From Ensifer oleiphilus (GTDB lineage: Bacteria; Pseudomonadota; Alphaproteobacteria; Rhizobiales; Rhizobiaceae), in contig NZ_JABWDU010000002.1 in the NCBI RefSeq assembly GCF_013371465.1, positions 661,666 through 725,665 of the forward strand: a stretch of DNA of 64,000 nucleotides, read 5' to 3'. A program made the translations under genes and the position numbers. A model generated the notes under the pieces. It did no database searches. It had not been told where the DNA came from and was given only the letters and a program-made list of their open reading frames with translations. Below, piece after piece: positions 8,972 through 17,411 of this stretch. The first letter of the stretch is position 1. Every line of letters begins with the position of its first letter.

Positions 8972-11419
8972 ATGATGAGTGGTTTCGACGACATTCCCTT
9001 CTTCGACGAAGAGCCGGCCCCGCGCAAACAGCAGCCGCCGGCGACGGGCGGCATTGCCGCACGCGCCATGGCGGCGCGCGACCGGCAGCAGCGCCCGGAC
9101 TATCTCTCCGGCCTCAACCCGGAGCAGGCCGAAGCGGTGGAATCGCTCGATGGCCCGGTGCTTGTTCTCGCAGGCGCCGGCACCGGCAAGACCCGTGTGC
9201 TCACCACCCGCATCGCCCATATTCTCTCCACCGGCCGCGCCTTCCCCTCGCAGATCCTGTCGGTGACCTTCACCAACAAGGCCGCGCGCGAGATGAAGGA
9301 GCGCATCGGCGTGCTCGTCGGCCATGCGGTCGAGGGCATGCCCTGGCTCGGCACCTTCCACTCGATCGGCGTCAAGCTTCTGCGCCGCCACGCCGAGCTC
9401 GTCGGCCTGCGCTCCGATTTCACCATTCTAGACACCGACGACGTCATCAGGTTGATCAAGCAGATCATCCAGGCCGAGGGTCTCGACGATAAGCGCTGGC
9501 CGGCCAAGCAGTTCGCCGGCATGATCGACGGCTGGAAGAACAAGGGGCTCGACCCGGCGCAGATCCCCGAGGGCGATGCCCGCGCCTTTGCCAACGGCAA
9601 GGGTCGCGAGCTTTACGCCGCCTACCAGAACCGCCTGCGCACCCTGAACGCCTGCGACTTCGGCGACCTGCTGCTGCACCCGATCCGCATGTTCCGCAGC
9701 AATCCGGATGTGCTGAAGGAATATCACGACAAGTTCCGCTACATCCTCGTCGACGAGTATCAGGACACCAACACCGCACAGTACATGTGGCTGCGTCTCC
9801 TGGCGCAGCGCCCCAAGGGCGTACCGCAGAACGTCTGCTGCGTCGGCGACGACGACCAGTCGATCTACGGCTGGCGCGGCGCGGAAGTGGACAACATCCT
9901 GCGCTTCGAGAAGGATTTCCCCGGCGCCAAGGTGATCAAGCTCGAGCGCAATTACCGCTCGACCGAGCATATTCTCGGCGCCGCCGCCCATCTGATCGCC
10001 CATAACGAGGGGCGGCTCGGCAAGACGCTGTTCACCGAACGCACCGACCCGGATGACGAGAAGGTACAGGTTCACGCCGCCTGGGACTCCGAAGAGGAAG
10101 CCCGTGCCGTCGGCGAGGAAATCGAGCAGCTGCAGCGCAAGAGCCACAAGCTCAACGACATGGCGATCCTGGTGCGCGCCTCGTTCCAGATGCGCGAGTT
10201 CGAAGACCGCTTCGTCACGCTCGGCCTCAACTACCGCGTCATCGGCGGTCCGCGCTTCTACGAGCGGCTTGAGATCCGCGATGCCATGGCCTATTTCCGG
10301 CTCGTCTGCCAGCCGGCCGACGATCTCGCCTTCGAGCGCATCGTCAACACGCCGAAGCGCGGCCTTGGCGACACCACCATTCGCACCCTGCACGACTATG
10401 CCCGCGCCCGCGACATCCCGATGCTGGCGGCTGCCACCGACATCATCGAGACCGACGAGCTGAAGCCGAAGGCCCGCAAGGGGCTGTTCGACGTCGTCGC
10501 CGATTTCCGCCGCTGGCAGGGCCTGCTCGAAACCACTGTGCATACCGAACTTGCCGAGCAGATCCTCGACGAGAGCGGCTACACCGCGATGTGGCAGAAC
10601 GACAAATCGGCGGAAGCGCCGGGGCGGCTTGAAAACCTGAAGGAACTCATCCGCTCGATGGAAGCCTTCGAGAGCCTTCGCGGCTTCCTCGAACACGTCT
10701 CGTTGGTAATGGACGCCGAGCAGAACGAAAACCTCGATGCCGTCTCGATCATGACGCTGCACTCGGCCAAGGGGCTGGAGTTCGACACGGTGTTCCTGCC
10801 CGGCTGGGAGGAAGGCTTGTTTCCGCACCAGCGCGCGCTGGACGAGGGCGGGCGCTCCGGCCTCGAGGAGGAACGACGCCTCGCCTATGTCGGCATCACC
10901 CGGGCAAAACACCGCTGCCACATCTGGTTCGTCTCCAACCGCCGCATCCACGGCCTGTGGCAATCCACCCTGCCCTCGCGCTTCCTCGACGAGCTGCCGA
11001 TCACCCATGTCGATGTCGCCGAGAGCGAGCAATCCTATGGCGGTTACGGCCGCGGCGGCTACGGCCAGTCGCGCTTCGACAAGGCCGATCCGTTCCAGAA
11101 CACCTACTCCACCCCCGGCTGGAAGCGCGCCCAGCAGAACCGCTCGGACGCAACGCGCGACAACTGGGGCTCACGCTCCGGCCACGCCGTCGAGCGCATC
11201 GGCTACGGCGAAAGCGGCCCACGCAGCCGCACCATCGACGGCGAACTGGTGGCGAAATCCACCAGCACCGAGCCCTCGCGCTTCACCGTCGGCGACCGCG
11301 TCTTCCACATGAAGTTCGGCAATGGCAACATTTCCGCGATCGAGGGCAACAAGCTGACGATCGACTTCGACAAGGCCGGGCAAAAGCGCGTGCTGGATGG
11401 GTTTGTCGAGAAGGTGTGA
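8972..11419 (+). CDS. uvrD: ATP-dependent DNA helicase UvrD/PcrA
   Basis: About 815 residues, a superfamily 1A 3'-5' helicase used in nucleotide excision and mismatch repair. Motifs in order: Q-motif LNPEQAEAV, Walker A LAGAGTGKTRVL, Walker B ILVDEYQDTN, motif III VGDDDQSIYGWRGA, motif IV LERNYRST, motif V TLHSAKGLEFDTVFLPGWEE and motif VI RRLAYVGITRAK. The C-terminal ~140 residues include a Gly/Tyr/Arg stretch (SYGGYGRGGYGQSR) and a final Tudor-like domain with VGDRVFHMKFGNGNISAIEG, as in PcrA. The start is ambiguous: ATG at 8972 or 8975, with a weak ribosome-binding site, and a TTG at 8963. Confidence 0.95.
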   Translation: MMSGFDDIPFFDEEPAPRKQQPPATGGIAARAMAARDRQQRPDYLSGLNPEQAEAVESLDGPVLVLAGAGTGKTRVLTTRIAHILSTGRAFPSQILSVTFTNKAAREMKERIGVLVGHAVEGMPWLGTFHSIGVKLLRRHAELVGLRSDFTILDTDDVIRLIKQIIQAEGLDDKRWPAKQFAGMIDGWKNKGLDPAQIPEGDARAFANGKGRELYAAYQNRLRTLNACDFGDLLLHPIRMFRSNPDVLKEYHDKFRYILVDEYQDTNTAQYMWLRLLAQRPKGVPQNVCCVGDDDQSIYGWRGAEVDNILRFEKDFPGAKVIKLERNYRSTEHILGAAAHLIAHNEGRLGKTLFTERTDPDDEKVQVHAAWDSEEEARAVGEEIEQLQRKSHKLNDMAILVRASFQMREFEDRFVTLGLNYRVIGGPRFYERLEIRDAMAYFRLVCQPADDLAFERIVNTPKRGLGDTTIRTLHDYARARDIPMLAAATDIIETDELKPKARKGLFDVVADFRRWQGLLETTVHTELAEQILDESGYTAMWQNDKSAEAPGRLENLKELIRSMEAFESLRGFLEHVSLVMDAEQNENLDAVSIMTLHSAKGLEFDTVFLPGWEEGLFPHQRALDEGGRSGLEEERRLAYVGITRAKHRCHIWFVSNRRIHGLWQSTLPSRFLDELPITHVDVAESEQSYGGYGRGGYGQSRFDKADPFQNTYSTPGWKRAQQNRSDATRDNWGSRSGHAVERIGYGESGPRSRTIDGELVAKSTSTEPSRFTVGDRVFHMKFGNGNISAIEGNKLTIDFDKAGQKRVLDGFVEKV

Positions 11420-11533
11420 GCGAAACTACGCCGCCAGAGTCGAGCATCAGATGAATGTAGTTGGCAAAGGGATGATTTAGTTTGCCGAAACTGATGTGAG
11501 TTCACCCAGCCGAAACCAAGCCTCTCAACGAAC

Positions 11534-12058
11534 ATGATTGACACCGCCCGCACCGTCGAAGTCAAAAAATCCTGGCCCCAATTGATAGGAATCCTCGCCC
11601 TCGCCGCAGTCCTGTCGGCGGTGTCCGTGTACGTTGTATTGAATTGGAGTGCTGAAACAGGTTCTGGTCGCATGTTGTTGGCCGGGTATCTCGGCTCGAT
11701 AGTTTGGACTGCCGCATTCCTGGGTGTCCTCATCCTCTACGTTCCGATGAGACGCAACGTTATCGTGTTGTCCCCTCAGGGCCTTAGCGATGCTCGTCTA
11801 GCTCCGAGCATGATCCCCTGGTCTGCAATTACCGGTCTCAACCCGATCGAGTATCACAAACAAAAAATGATTGTGTTGACACTCGATCCGAACGCGATCG
11901 GCGGCCTGCATAAGAAAATTGGCGCAAAGTCTCGTCGAAGTGGCATGTTTGGAGCACCCAAAGGACTTATTGTGATCTCGCGCGGCCTTGCCATTACTTT
12001 TGCCGAGCTGCAGTCACTGGTCCTGGCCTATCATCGCGACCATGGTCCAAAAGCCTGA
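11534..12058 (+). CDS. STM3941-like membrane protein of unknown function
   Basis: 174 residues. Two N-terminal membrane helices (residues ~16-36 and ~48-68) are followed by a cytoplasmic PH-like region containing RRNVIVLSPQGLSD and IPWSAITGLNPIEYHKQKMI. It ends with helix FAELQSLVLAYHRDH. The layout resembles the STM3941 / bacterial PH-domain group of small membrane proteins; the role is unknown. Base composition is clearly lower in G+C than the flanking helicase gene, which hints at later acquisition. It is convergent with the DUF488 gene. Confidence 0.6.
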   Translation: MIDTARTVEVKKSWPQLIGILALAAVLSAVSVYVVLNWSAETGSGRMLLAGYLGSIVWTAAFLGVLILYVPMRRNVIVLSPQGLSDARLAPSMIPWSAITGLNPIEYHKQKMIVLTLDPNAIGGLHKKIGAKSRRSGMFGAPKGLIVISRGLAITFAELQSLVLAYHRDHGPKA

Positions 12059-12136
12059 TTTCAGAAGCAGCCTGCGGGCTCAGGCGCGTTCATCAAAGAG
12101 CGTAACGGTCGAAGGCGACAGCACAACTGCCACCGC

Positions 12137-12583
12137 CTACAGATGCTCGACGTGCAGACGCCCACCCCAGCGGTCGTTGAGGTATTCGCAGACGAGCGTG
12201 CGGTGGCAGCGGTGCGGTTTGTCCTCGGCGCAGAGCAGGCAGGCGCCTCTCAGCGCCTCAGGCTTCACCTGCTGCTCGATCTTGCGCTCAGCCATCAGGT
12301 CCAGGAAATCTCGCGAAAAAGTCTTCCAGTCGCCCTTGTCGGTCTTGTAGGCCTTCATGATCGCCTCGGTCGGCGCGAAAAGCGGCTGGTGCACATAGTC
12401 GATGCCGCCGATCCGCTTCAGGAAGAAGGCAAGATCAGCGGCCTTGGCAAAGCCGGCGAGCTGCGAGGTGTTGTGCAGCCTGACATCGACGATCGTCTTG
12501 ACGCCGGCCTTCTGCAGCCGATCGAAGAAATCTTCGGCCGACGATTTCGTGAAGCCGATCGTCGAAACCTGCACGTTGCCCAT
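12137..12583 (-). CDS. DUF488 domain-containing protein
   Basis: 148 residues. The family signature is clear: STIGFTKSSAEDFFDRLQKA near the start, VKTIVDVRLHNTSQLAGFAK, and near the end RGACLLCAEDKPHRCHRTLV with the conserved C..C, H-R-C-H-R cluster. DUF488 proteins are uncharacterised, possibly nucleic-acid-associated, and the Cys/His cluster could bind metal. The ATG at 12583 begins MGNVQVST. It is convergent with the STM3941-like gene and 38 bases from the GNAT gene on the same strand, so the two may be co-transcribed. Confidence 0.85.
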   Translation of the reverse strand: MGNVQVSTIGFTKSSAEDFFDRLQKAGVKTIVDVRLHNTSQLAGFAKAADLAFFLKRIGGIDYVHQPLFAPTEAIMKAYKTDKGDWKTFSRDFLDLMAERKIEQQVKPEALRGACLLCAEDKPHRCHRTLVCEYLNDRWGGRLHVEHL

Positions 12584-12621
12584 GGCGCTCCCCCTGTCCG
12601 CGACCCCAGCCCGGCTGAAGC

Positions 12622-13083
12622 CTAGACCAGCTTGCGGTAGACGAGAAAGCCCGACTTCTCAGCCACCTTGTCATAAAGCTTCATCGCCGTCTCGTTGGTC
12701 TCGTGCGTCTGCCAATAGACGCGCGCCGCGCCAGCCTTTCGTGCAGCCTCGTAGACGCCTTCGATCAGCGCCGCGCCGACGCCCTTGCCCCGCGCCTCGG
12801 CGCTGGTGAAGAGATCCTGGAGATAGCAGTTCGGCCCGATGGCCGTCGTGCTGCGGTGGAAGAGGTAATGCGTCAACCCGACGAGCCGCCCTTCACTTGT
12901 CGCCACCAGCGCATGCACCGGCTCATAGCCATCGAAGAAGCGCGACCAGGTCATCGCGGTAATCGCCGGGTCCAGAGCCGTTGCGCCGGAGCGGCCATAA
13001 AAGGCGTTGTAGCCATCCCATAGCGGCAGCCATTGCTCGTAATCATCACGGGCAAGCGGGCGGATGCGAAGTGCGTCGGTCAT
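12622..13083 (-). CDS. GNAT family N-acetyltransferase
   Basis: 153 residues. The acetyl-CoA-binding motif A is visible as LQDLFTSAEARGKGVGAALI (R/Q-x-x-G-x-G/A), followed by the B region VYWQTHETNETAMKLYDKVA. The N-terminal IRPLARDDYEQWLPLWDGYN is typical of the group that acetylates small amines or proteins. The start MTDALRIRP at 13083 was chosen over a longer frame because upstream residues do not match the family. It lies just upstream of the DUF488 gene on the same strand. The substrate is not predictable. Confidence 0.85.
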   Translation of the reverse strand: MTDALRIRPLARDDYEQWLPLWDGYNAFYGRSGATALDPAITAMTWSRFFDGYEPVHALVATSEGRLVGLTHYLFHRSTTAIGPNCYLQDLFTSAEARGKGVGAALIEGVYEAARKAGAARVYWQTHETNETAMKLYDKVAEKSGFLVYRKLV

Positions 13084-13356
13084 ATCGGTTCCTGTTTTTT
13101 GGCGGCACATGGGTCTTTGCCCGACAGCATCTGCGAATTGTCGGCGCAACGCATCGTTGAGACTGACTTTTCCCCCGAAAATTGAAACCATTAAGGCATG
13201 TCGCGCAAAAGTGTACCGCGGCTTGGCGATAACGACATGCGCAAAAACAAGAACTTAAAGCGCGCCAGGCGAAACTGAAAGATCGCGACGCGCTTTAGCC
13301 GCGAGTGATGTTGTTGCGAACCGCCTGTCCCGACGATCAAGCGGCACGTCGCCGCC

Positions 13357-14031
13357 TCAAGCGCCCTCGCCTTCGCCGTGCCTCGCCTTGCGCAGCAAGG
13401 CCATGACTTCGGCATCCGAGGTCTGCTCGAAGTCGCGATAGTGCAGGCCGACGGCGCGGAAGAAAGCGGGTGTCGAAAGGCAGACGATCCCCTCGACCAA
13501 CGGGCGCAGGCTTGCGATCGCGCTCGCTGACGCGACCGGAACCGCCACGAGCAGGCTGCGCACACCGGCGCGGCGCAGCGCCTGGATCGCCGCGCGGATC
13601 GTGCCGCCTGTGGCGATCCCATCATCGACGAGCACCACGTTGCGCCCCTTTGGCGACAGTGGCTCGCGGTCGCCGAGATAGAGCACCCGCCGCCGTGCGA
13701 TTTCGGCACGTTGCCGCTCGGCTTCGGCGGCGATGTAGCCGCTTGCCGGCCTGACCAGGCGCACCGCCTCGGGGTTCAGAACCAGCTCCGCCTCCTCGCC
13801 GTCGACCAGCGCGCCTAGGCCGAACTCCTGGTGTCCGGGCGCGCCGATCTTGCGCACGATCAGCACTTCGAGCGGCGCGTTGAGGTGCCTGGCGATCTCG
13901 AAGGCAACCGGCACGCCGCCACGCGGCAACGCCATCACCATGGGAGCCGGCGGGGCCACGGCCGCCACCGCCGGCGCCAACCGGCGACCGGCATCAGCCC
14001 TGTCTTCGAAGAACACCGGTCCCGTGAACAT
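13357..14031 (-). CDS. phosphoribosyltransferase family protein
   Basis: 224 residues with the type I PRPP-binding loop VVLVDDGIATGGTIRAAIQA (~res 130-150). The flexible-loop region APGHQEFGLGALVDG and the early MALPRGGVPVAFEIARHL also fit. This layout matches the stand-alone 'predicted phosphoribosyltransferase' group often found beside stress or hydrolase genes in Proteobacteria, not a named purine or pyrimidine salvage enzyme. The ATG at 14031 follows GGGAGAGG. It is divergent from the diguanylate cyclase gene. The nucleobase substrate is unknown. Confidence 0.85.
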   Translation of the reverse strand: MFTGPVFFEDRADAGRRLAPAVAAVAPPAPMVMALPRGGVPVAFEIARHLNAPLEVLIVRKIGAPGHQEFGLGALVDGEEAELVLNPEAVRLVRPASGYIAAEAERQRAEIARRRVLYLGDREPLSPKGRNVVLVDDGIATGGTIRAAIQALRRAGVRSLLVAVPVASASAIASLRPLVEGIVCLSTPAFFRAVGLHYRDFEQTSDAEVMALLRKARHGEGEGA

Positions 14032-14278
14032 GTCGCCTCTCCCGGCCGGCAGAAGGCCGCTTGAACCGCCCGGCGCAGGGTCGTGGCCGGCAAAACGCCC
14101 CACCGTCTGCCAGTTGTCACACGGCGTCGGTGGACAACCGTACCAATCACGGCAATCGCTAAAATTGCAGCGAATTTCGCCGGATTTCGTTAAGGCGCCA
14201 AAGCTACCAATTGAGCCTGCATATTTGACTTTGCCGCAAGCCGCCTTCCTCGATTTTAGCACGACAGGCCGTTTCGAA

Positions 14279-15523
14279 ATGAGCTTTCTTCCTGCCTTAT
14301 CGATCATCTCCCTGCTGGTGATGCTGCCGGTGCTGCTGTCGCTGCGCAAAGCCTCGACGCCGGGGGCTGCGGAGTTCGCTTCGGGCTGTGTGGCGACGGC
14401 TGTGGCCATGGCGCTGGTGATGGTATCCGGGCTTCCTTCGCTCCGGCCGCTGGCACTGGTCGGCCATGCATGTCTTGCCGTCGCCTGTCTTTTCGTGCTC
14501 GCCGGCTTCCGGGCGTTCTTCGCGCTGCCCAACTGGTGGCCGGCAATCCTGTCGCTCGGCACAAGCTTGGCTGCCACCCTATCGGTTCTGACCGTGTCGG
14601 GGCCGCAGAGTTTCGCGGCTCGGGCGCTCATTGCACTCGGTATCGCTGCCGCCGTGTTCGTGATCGCCTCCATCTCCGTCCTGAGACTGCGGACCGCCAG
14701 CGACGCGACGGCACGCCAAGCGATCGTCATCGGCAGCGCGGTTGCCGGTGTGACGCTTCTGCATATCGCTGCATATTTGCCGGCTGCCACCGTCGAGCAG
14801 ACAGGCCCGGTCACGGAGGTTGCCTGGAATTTCGCGCTGGCGGCCATGTGGCTGCTCTACATGCCGATCCTGTATCTCGGCGTCATCCTGATGGCGCATG
14901 ATCGCGTCATCGCCGATCTCAAGACCACGATCGCCCGCGACGAGCTGACGGGAGCGCTGTCGCGGCGCGCCTTCATCGATCTCGGCGAGCGCCTGCTCGC
15001 ATCGTGCATCGCCCGTACCCGCCCGGCCGCGTTCCTGCTGCTCGACCTCGATTATTTCAAGCAGATCAACGACCGTTACGGCCATGCCGCCGGCGATGCG
15101 GCGCTTGGTCACTTCGCCGGTATCGTCGCCGCCTGCCTTGCCGGGCGCGGCACGTTCGGGCGCATCGGCGGAGAGGAATTCGGCATCGTCCTGTCCGATC
15201 ATACCGAAGGCGAAGCCTTTCTGCTGGCCGAGGAGATCGGGCGCACGGTACGCGAGACGCCGGTCGGCCGCTTTGGCCAACCGATCCGATTAACGGTCAG
15301 CATCGGCGTTGCCAGTGCAGGCACCGGCGACACCATGACCGACGTGATGGTCCGGGCCGACATGGCACTCTACGCTTCCAAGGCCGACGGTCGCGACCGC
15401 TGCACCATCGCAGGCCGGCTGCAGCCGGATGCGAGCGCCCGCGTGCTGGCCGCGGCCGCGGCGCAGCTTCGTGCCGCCGAAGACTATTCGCTCACGCCGC
15501 AGTTGCTGCGCGATACCGGCTGA
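14279..15523 (+). CDS. membrane-bound diguanylate cyclase (GGDEF domain)
   Basis: 414 residues. The N-terminal ~210 residues are six or more hydrophobic helices forming an uncharacterised sensor. A GGDEF domain follows from IARDELTGALSRRAFIDLGE to the end. The substrate and metal residues are present (LLLDLDYFKQINDRYGHAAGD), and the active-site loop reads GRIGGEEFGIVL, so it should make c-di-GMP. The inhibitory I-site RxxD that normally lies just before GGEEF is missing (the segment is LAGRGTFGR), so product inhibition may be absent. No EAL domain is present. The start at 14279 puts the first helix at the N-terminus. Confidence 0.88.
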   Translation: MSFLPALSIISLLVMLPVLLSLRKASTPGAAEFASGCVATAVAMALVMVSGLPSLRPLALVGHACLAVACLFVLAGFRAFFALPNWWPAILSLGTSLAATLSVLTVSGPQSFAARALIALGIAAAVFVIASISVLRLRTASDATARQAIVIGSAVAGVTLLHIAAYLPAATVEQTGPVTEVAWNFALAAMWLLYMPILYLGVILMAHDRVIADLKTTIARDELTGALSRRAFIDLGERLLASCIARTRPAAFLLLDLDYFKQINDRYGHAAGDAALGHFAGIVAACLAGRGTFGRIGGEEFGIVLSDHTEGEAFLLAEEIGRTVRETPVGRFGQPIRLTVSIGVASAGTGDTMTDVMVRADMALYASKADGRDRCTIAGRLQPDASARVLAAAAAQLRAAEDYSLTPQLLRDTG

Positions 15524-15631
15524 TGAGAGCCAGCGCGACCAATCGGCCTTGCGCTTTCCGCCTTGCATCGCCCTTCTTGCATTGAGAGCGTCAGAACCTA
15601 TGTGAACGGTGCAATCCACCGGAGGAAATCC

Positions 15632-16132
15632 ATGTCCCGTTCGTTCCGCATCTCGATGCTTGCCGGCCTTGCCGCCCTCGTGACTTCACTCGCTCCCGCC
15701 CACGCCGAAACCGTCGGCGAAGTCGGGGTCGACTGGCTCGGCAACGACATCATCGTCGACGCGGTCAGCGACCCCAAGGTCAAGGGCGTCACCTGCCACG
15801 TCACCTATTTCGATCGCGGCGTGATCGATCGGCTGAAGAACGGCAACTGGTTCGAAGACCCTTCCAACAACTCGATCGCCTGCCGGCAGACAGGCCCGAT
15901 CGAGATCGGCGACATCGAGTTGTCAAAGGAAGGCGAGGAAGTCTTCCGCTCCGGCCTGTCGCTGATCTGGAAAGACCTGCTCGTCACCCGGATCTACGAC
16001 CGGAAGAACGACACGCTGATCTATCTCGCCCACTCGCGCGAACTGACCGACGGCTCGGCCAAGATGTCGATCACGACGATCCCGCTCTACGGACAGACCG
16101 TCAATTGGCAGGAAGGCAAGCCTGCGCCCTGA
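15632..16132 (+). CDS. creA: CreA family periplasmic protein
   Basis: 166 residues. A signal peptide (SRSFRISMLAGLAALVTSLA, cut after AHA) is followed by the family-specific text VGEVGVDWLGNDIIVDAVSD, VKGVTCHVTYFDRGVIDRL, NWFEDPSNNSIACRQTGPI. CreA proteins are secreted and of unknown biochemical function; two conserved cysteines (GVTCH and IACRQ) could form a disulphide. The ATG at 15632 follows a strong ggaggaaa. It is monocistronic, ending in a Rho-independent terminator 47 bases after the stop. Confidence 0.9.
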   Translation: MSRSFRISMLAGLAALVTSLAPAHAETVGEVGVDWLGNDIIVDAVSDPKVKGVTCHVTYFDRGVIDRLKNGNWFEDPSNNSIACRQTGPIEIGDIELSKEGEEVFRSGLSLIWKDLLVTRIYDRKNDTLIYLAHSRELTDGSAKMSITTIPLYGQTVNWQEGKPAP

Positions 16133-16178
16133 TCGCGCGTCCCGCCGACTATCCTTCAGACGAGATAGGTTGAAAAAG

Positions 16179-16210
16179 AGCCCCCCGAAACCACGTTCCG
16201 GGGGGCTTTG
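16179..16210 (+). terminator. Rho-independent terminator of creA
   Basis: The arms agccccccgaa and ttccggggggct flank a short loop, with one bulged base, and are followed by ttgt. It lies 47 bases after the creA stop and also separates creA from the convergent small secreted-protein gene. Confidence 0.8.
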
Positions 16211-16250
16211 TCACTGGCCGGTCCCCACAACCGGCCGGAATCTTCAATGT

Positions 16251-16553
16251 TCAGTAGGAGGAAGGAGGGACGATACCCTGATAGTATTCGCCGTCGCCAC
16301 CTTGATAGCTTTCAAAACTCGGCTGCTGGTAGATGACACGCGGCGGAGCGGTTCTGTAGATGCTGCCGGTCGACATGCGGTCAACGGATCCGTTGTCATA
16401 CATCATTCTCGGCTGCGCCGTCGTCGTGCGCGGCTTGATGGCATGGGCGTCGATACCCTGGTAGTAGCTGTCGGCAAATGCCGGAGCTGCGATGCCGGCG
16501 ACCGCCGTCGAAAGAACCAGTACAGCAAGTGAGTTTCTCAGAGACGTTTTCAT
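16251..16553 (-). CDS. small secreted protein with a duplicated YYQGI motif
   Basis: 100 residues. The signal peptide is SLRNSLAVLVLSTAVAGIAA, cut after PAFA. The mature ~72-residue chain begins DSYYQGIDAHAIK and ends with GGDGEYYQGIVPPSSY, so the YYQGI motif brackets it. The middle is rich in Pro, Arg, Tyr and Met (TTTAQPRMMYDNG, STGSIYRTAPPRVIY) and has no cysteine; it looks disordered. I do not recognise a family with known function. The ATG follows TAGGAG at good spacing. It is a single gene, convergent with creA. Confidence 0.7.
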   Translation of the reverse strand: MKTSLRNSLAVLVLSTAVAGIAAPAFADSYYQGIDAHAIKPRTTTAQPRMMYDNGSVDRMSTGSIYRTAPPRVIYQQPSFESYQGGDGEYYQGIVPPSSY

Positions 16554-16892
16554 GACATAACTCCTATGTCGTTGTCCTTGCACGACCCGGCCTCCGTTCG
16601 GGTACGCGCAGGAACGTACCATACACCCACTTGTTCCGCTGATGTAGTTGACGTTTCGCTCACATAATCTCGTGCAACCGTGATGGACATTACGCAACTG
16701 TAACTTGACCGGACGGGTCGCCAAACGCGGGCGGAGCGGGTCAGGATGGCAAGCATATGAAAGAGTAGAATTTTTCGCAGCCGGAACGGCGCGCGGACGC
16801 GGGGCGACACGACCGATGTCGCCGGCATGATCGGCTATCGGCAGGGAAACTGCTCGCCGTCCTCGAAGGTTCCCGGAAAAATAAAATGAAAA
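16554..16892. other. intergenic region upstream of the small secreted-protein gene
   Basis: About 340 bases separating the secreted-protein start from the cheW terminator. It must contain the secreted-protein promoter (minus strand). Short open frames here show no ribosome-binding site or family resemblance. I see no repeat or RNA structure beyond the terminator at its right end. Confidence 0.35.
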
Positions 16893-16917
16893 CGGCCCGA
16901 AGCAAAGCTCCGGGCCG
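16876..16917 (-). terminator. Rho-independent terminator of the MCP-cheW operon
   Basis: On the minus strand CGGCCCG-GAGC and GCT-TCGGGCCG pair around a TTT loop (16893-16917). A T-rich run follows (16876-16892). It lies 27 bases after the cheW stop. Confidence 0.8.
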
Positions 16918-16944
16918 GGCGCAGAACGAAGCGACTGGCTGCGA

Positions 16945-17409
16945 TCAGGCCGCCTGGGCCAGTTCGTCGGCAATCACGGTGTCGAGATTGAGGAAGCAGA
17001 CCATGGTCTTTTCCAAGGCGACGATGCCGCGGCAGAAGGCACGCTGCGCTTCCGGAATGATCTCCGGCGCCGGCTGCAGGTCTTCGCTCTTGATGGTCAT
17101 CATGTCGGACACCTGCTCGACCAGCAGGCCGACCAGCTTGCCGGCGATATCGGTGACGATGATCGCCGAACGCTCCGACGGTTCGGTCATCTTCATGCCG
17201 AGACGGCAGGCCATGTCGATGACCGGGATCACCGCGCCGCGCAGGTTGATGAGGCCGAGCACGTAGGGCGGCGTGTGCGGCATCGGCGTCACCGGCGCCC
17301 AGCCGCGAATTTCGCGGATCGCCATGATGTCGATGCAGAATTCCTGGTCGCCCAGATGGAACGAAACGATTTCGAGGTAGGCACCGGACTGCTTGATTGC
17401 GTTGGACAT
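16945..17409 (-). CDS. cheW: chemotaxis coupling protein CheW
   Basis: 154 residues. CheW is the SH3-like adaptor that links chemoreceptors to the kinase CheA. Family features are EIVSFHLGDQEFCIDIMAIR, the receptor/CheA contact IREIRGWAPVTPMPHTPPYV, and LGLINLRGAVIPVIDMACRL. VGLLVEQVSDMMTI and an ending with AFCRGIVALEKTMVCFLNLD are also present. The ATG at 17409 lies two bases after the receptor stop, so the pair forms one operon. No cheA, cheY or cheR is in the window, so this is a secondary coupling gene that probably feeds the main chemotaxis cluster elsewhere. Confidence 0.95.
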   Translation of the reverse strand: MSNAIKQSGAYLEIVSFHLGDQEFCIDIMAIREIRGWAPVTPMPHTPPYVLGLINLRGAVIPVIDMACRLGMKMTEPSERSAIIVTDIAGKLVGLLVEQVSDMMTIKSEDLQPAPEIIPEAQRAFCRGIVALEKTMVCFLNLDTVIADELAQAA

Positions 17410-17411
17410 GA

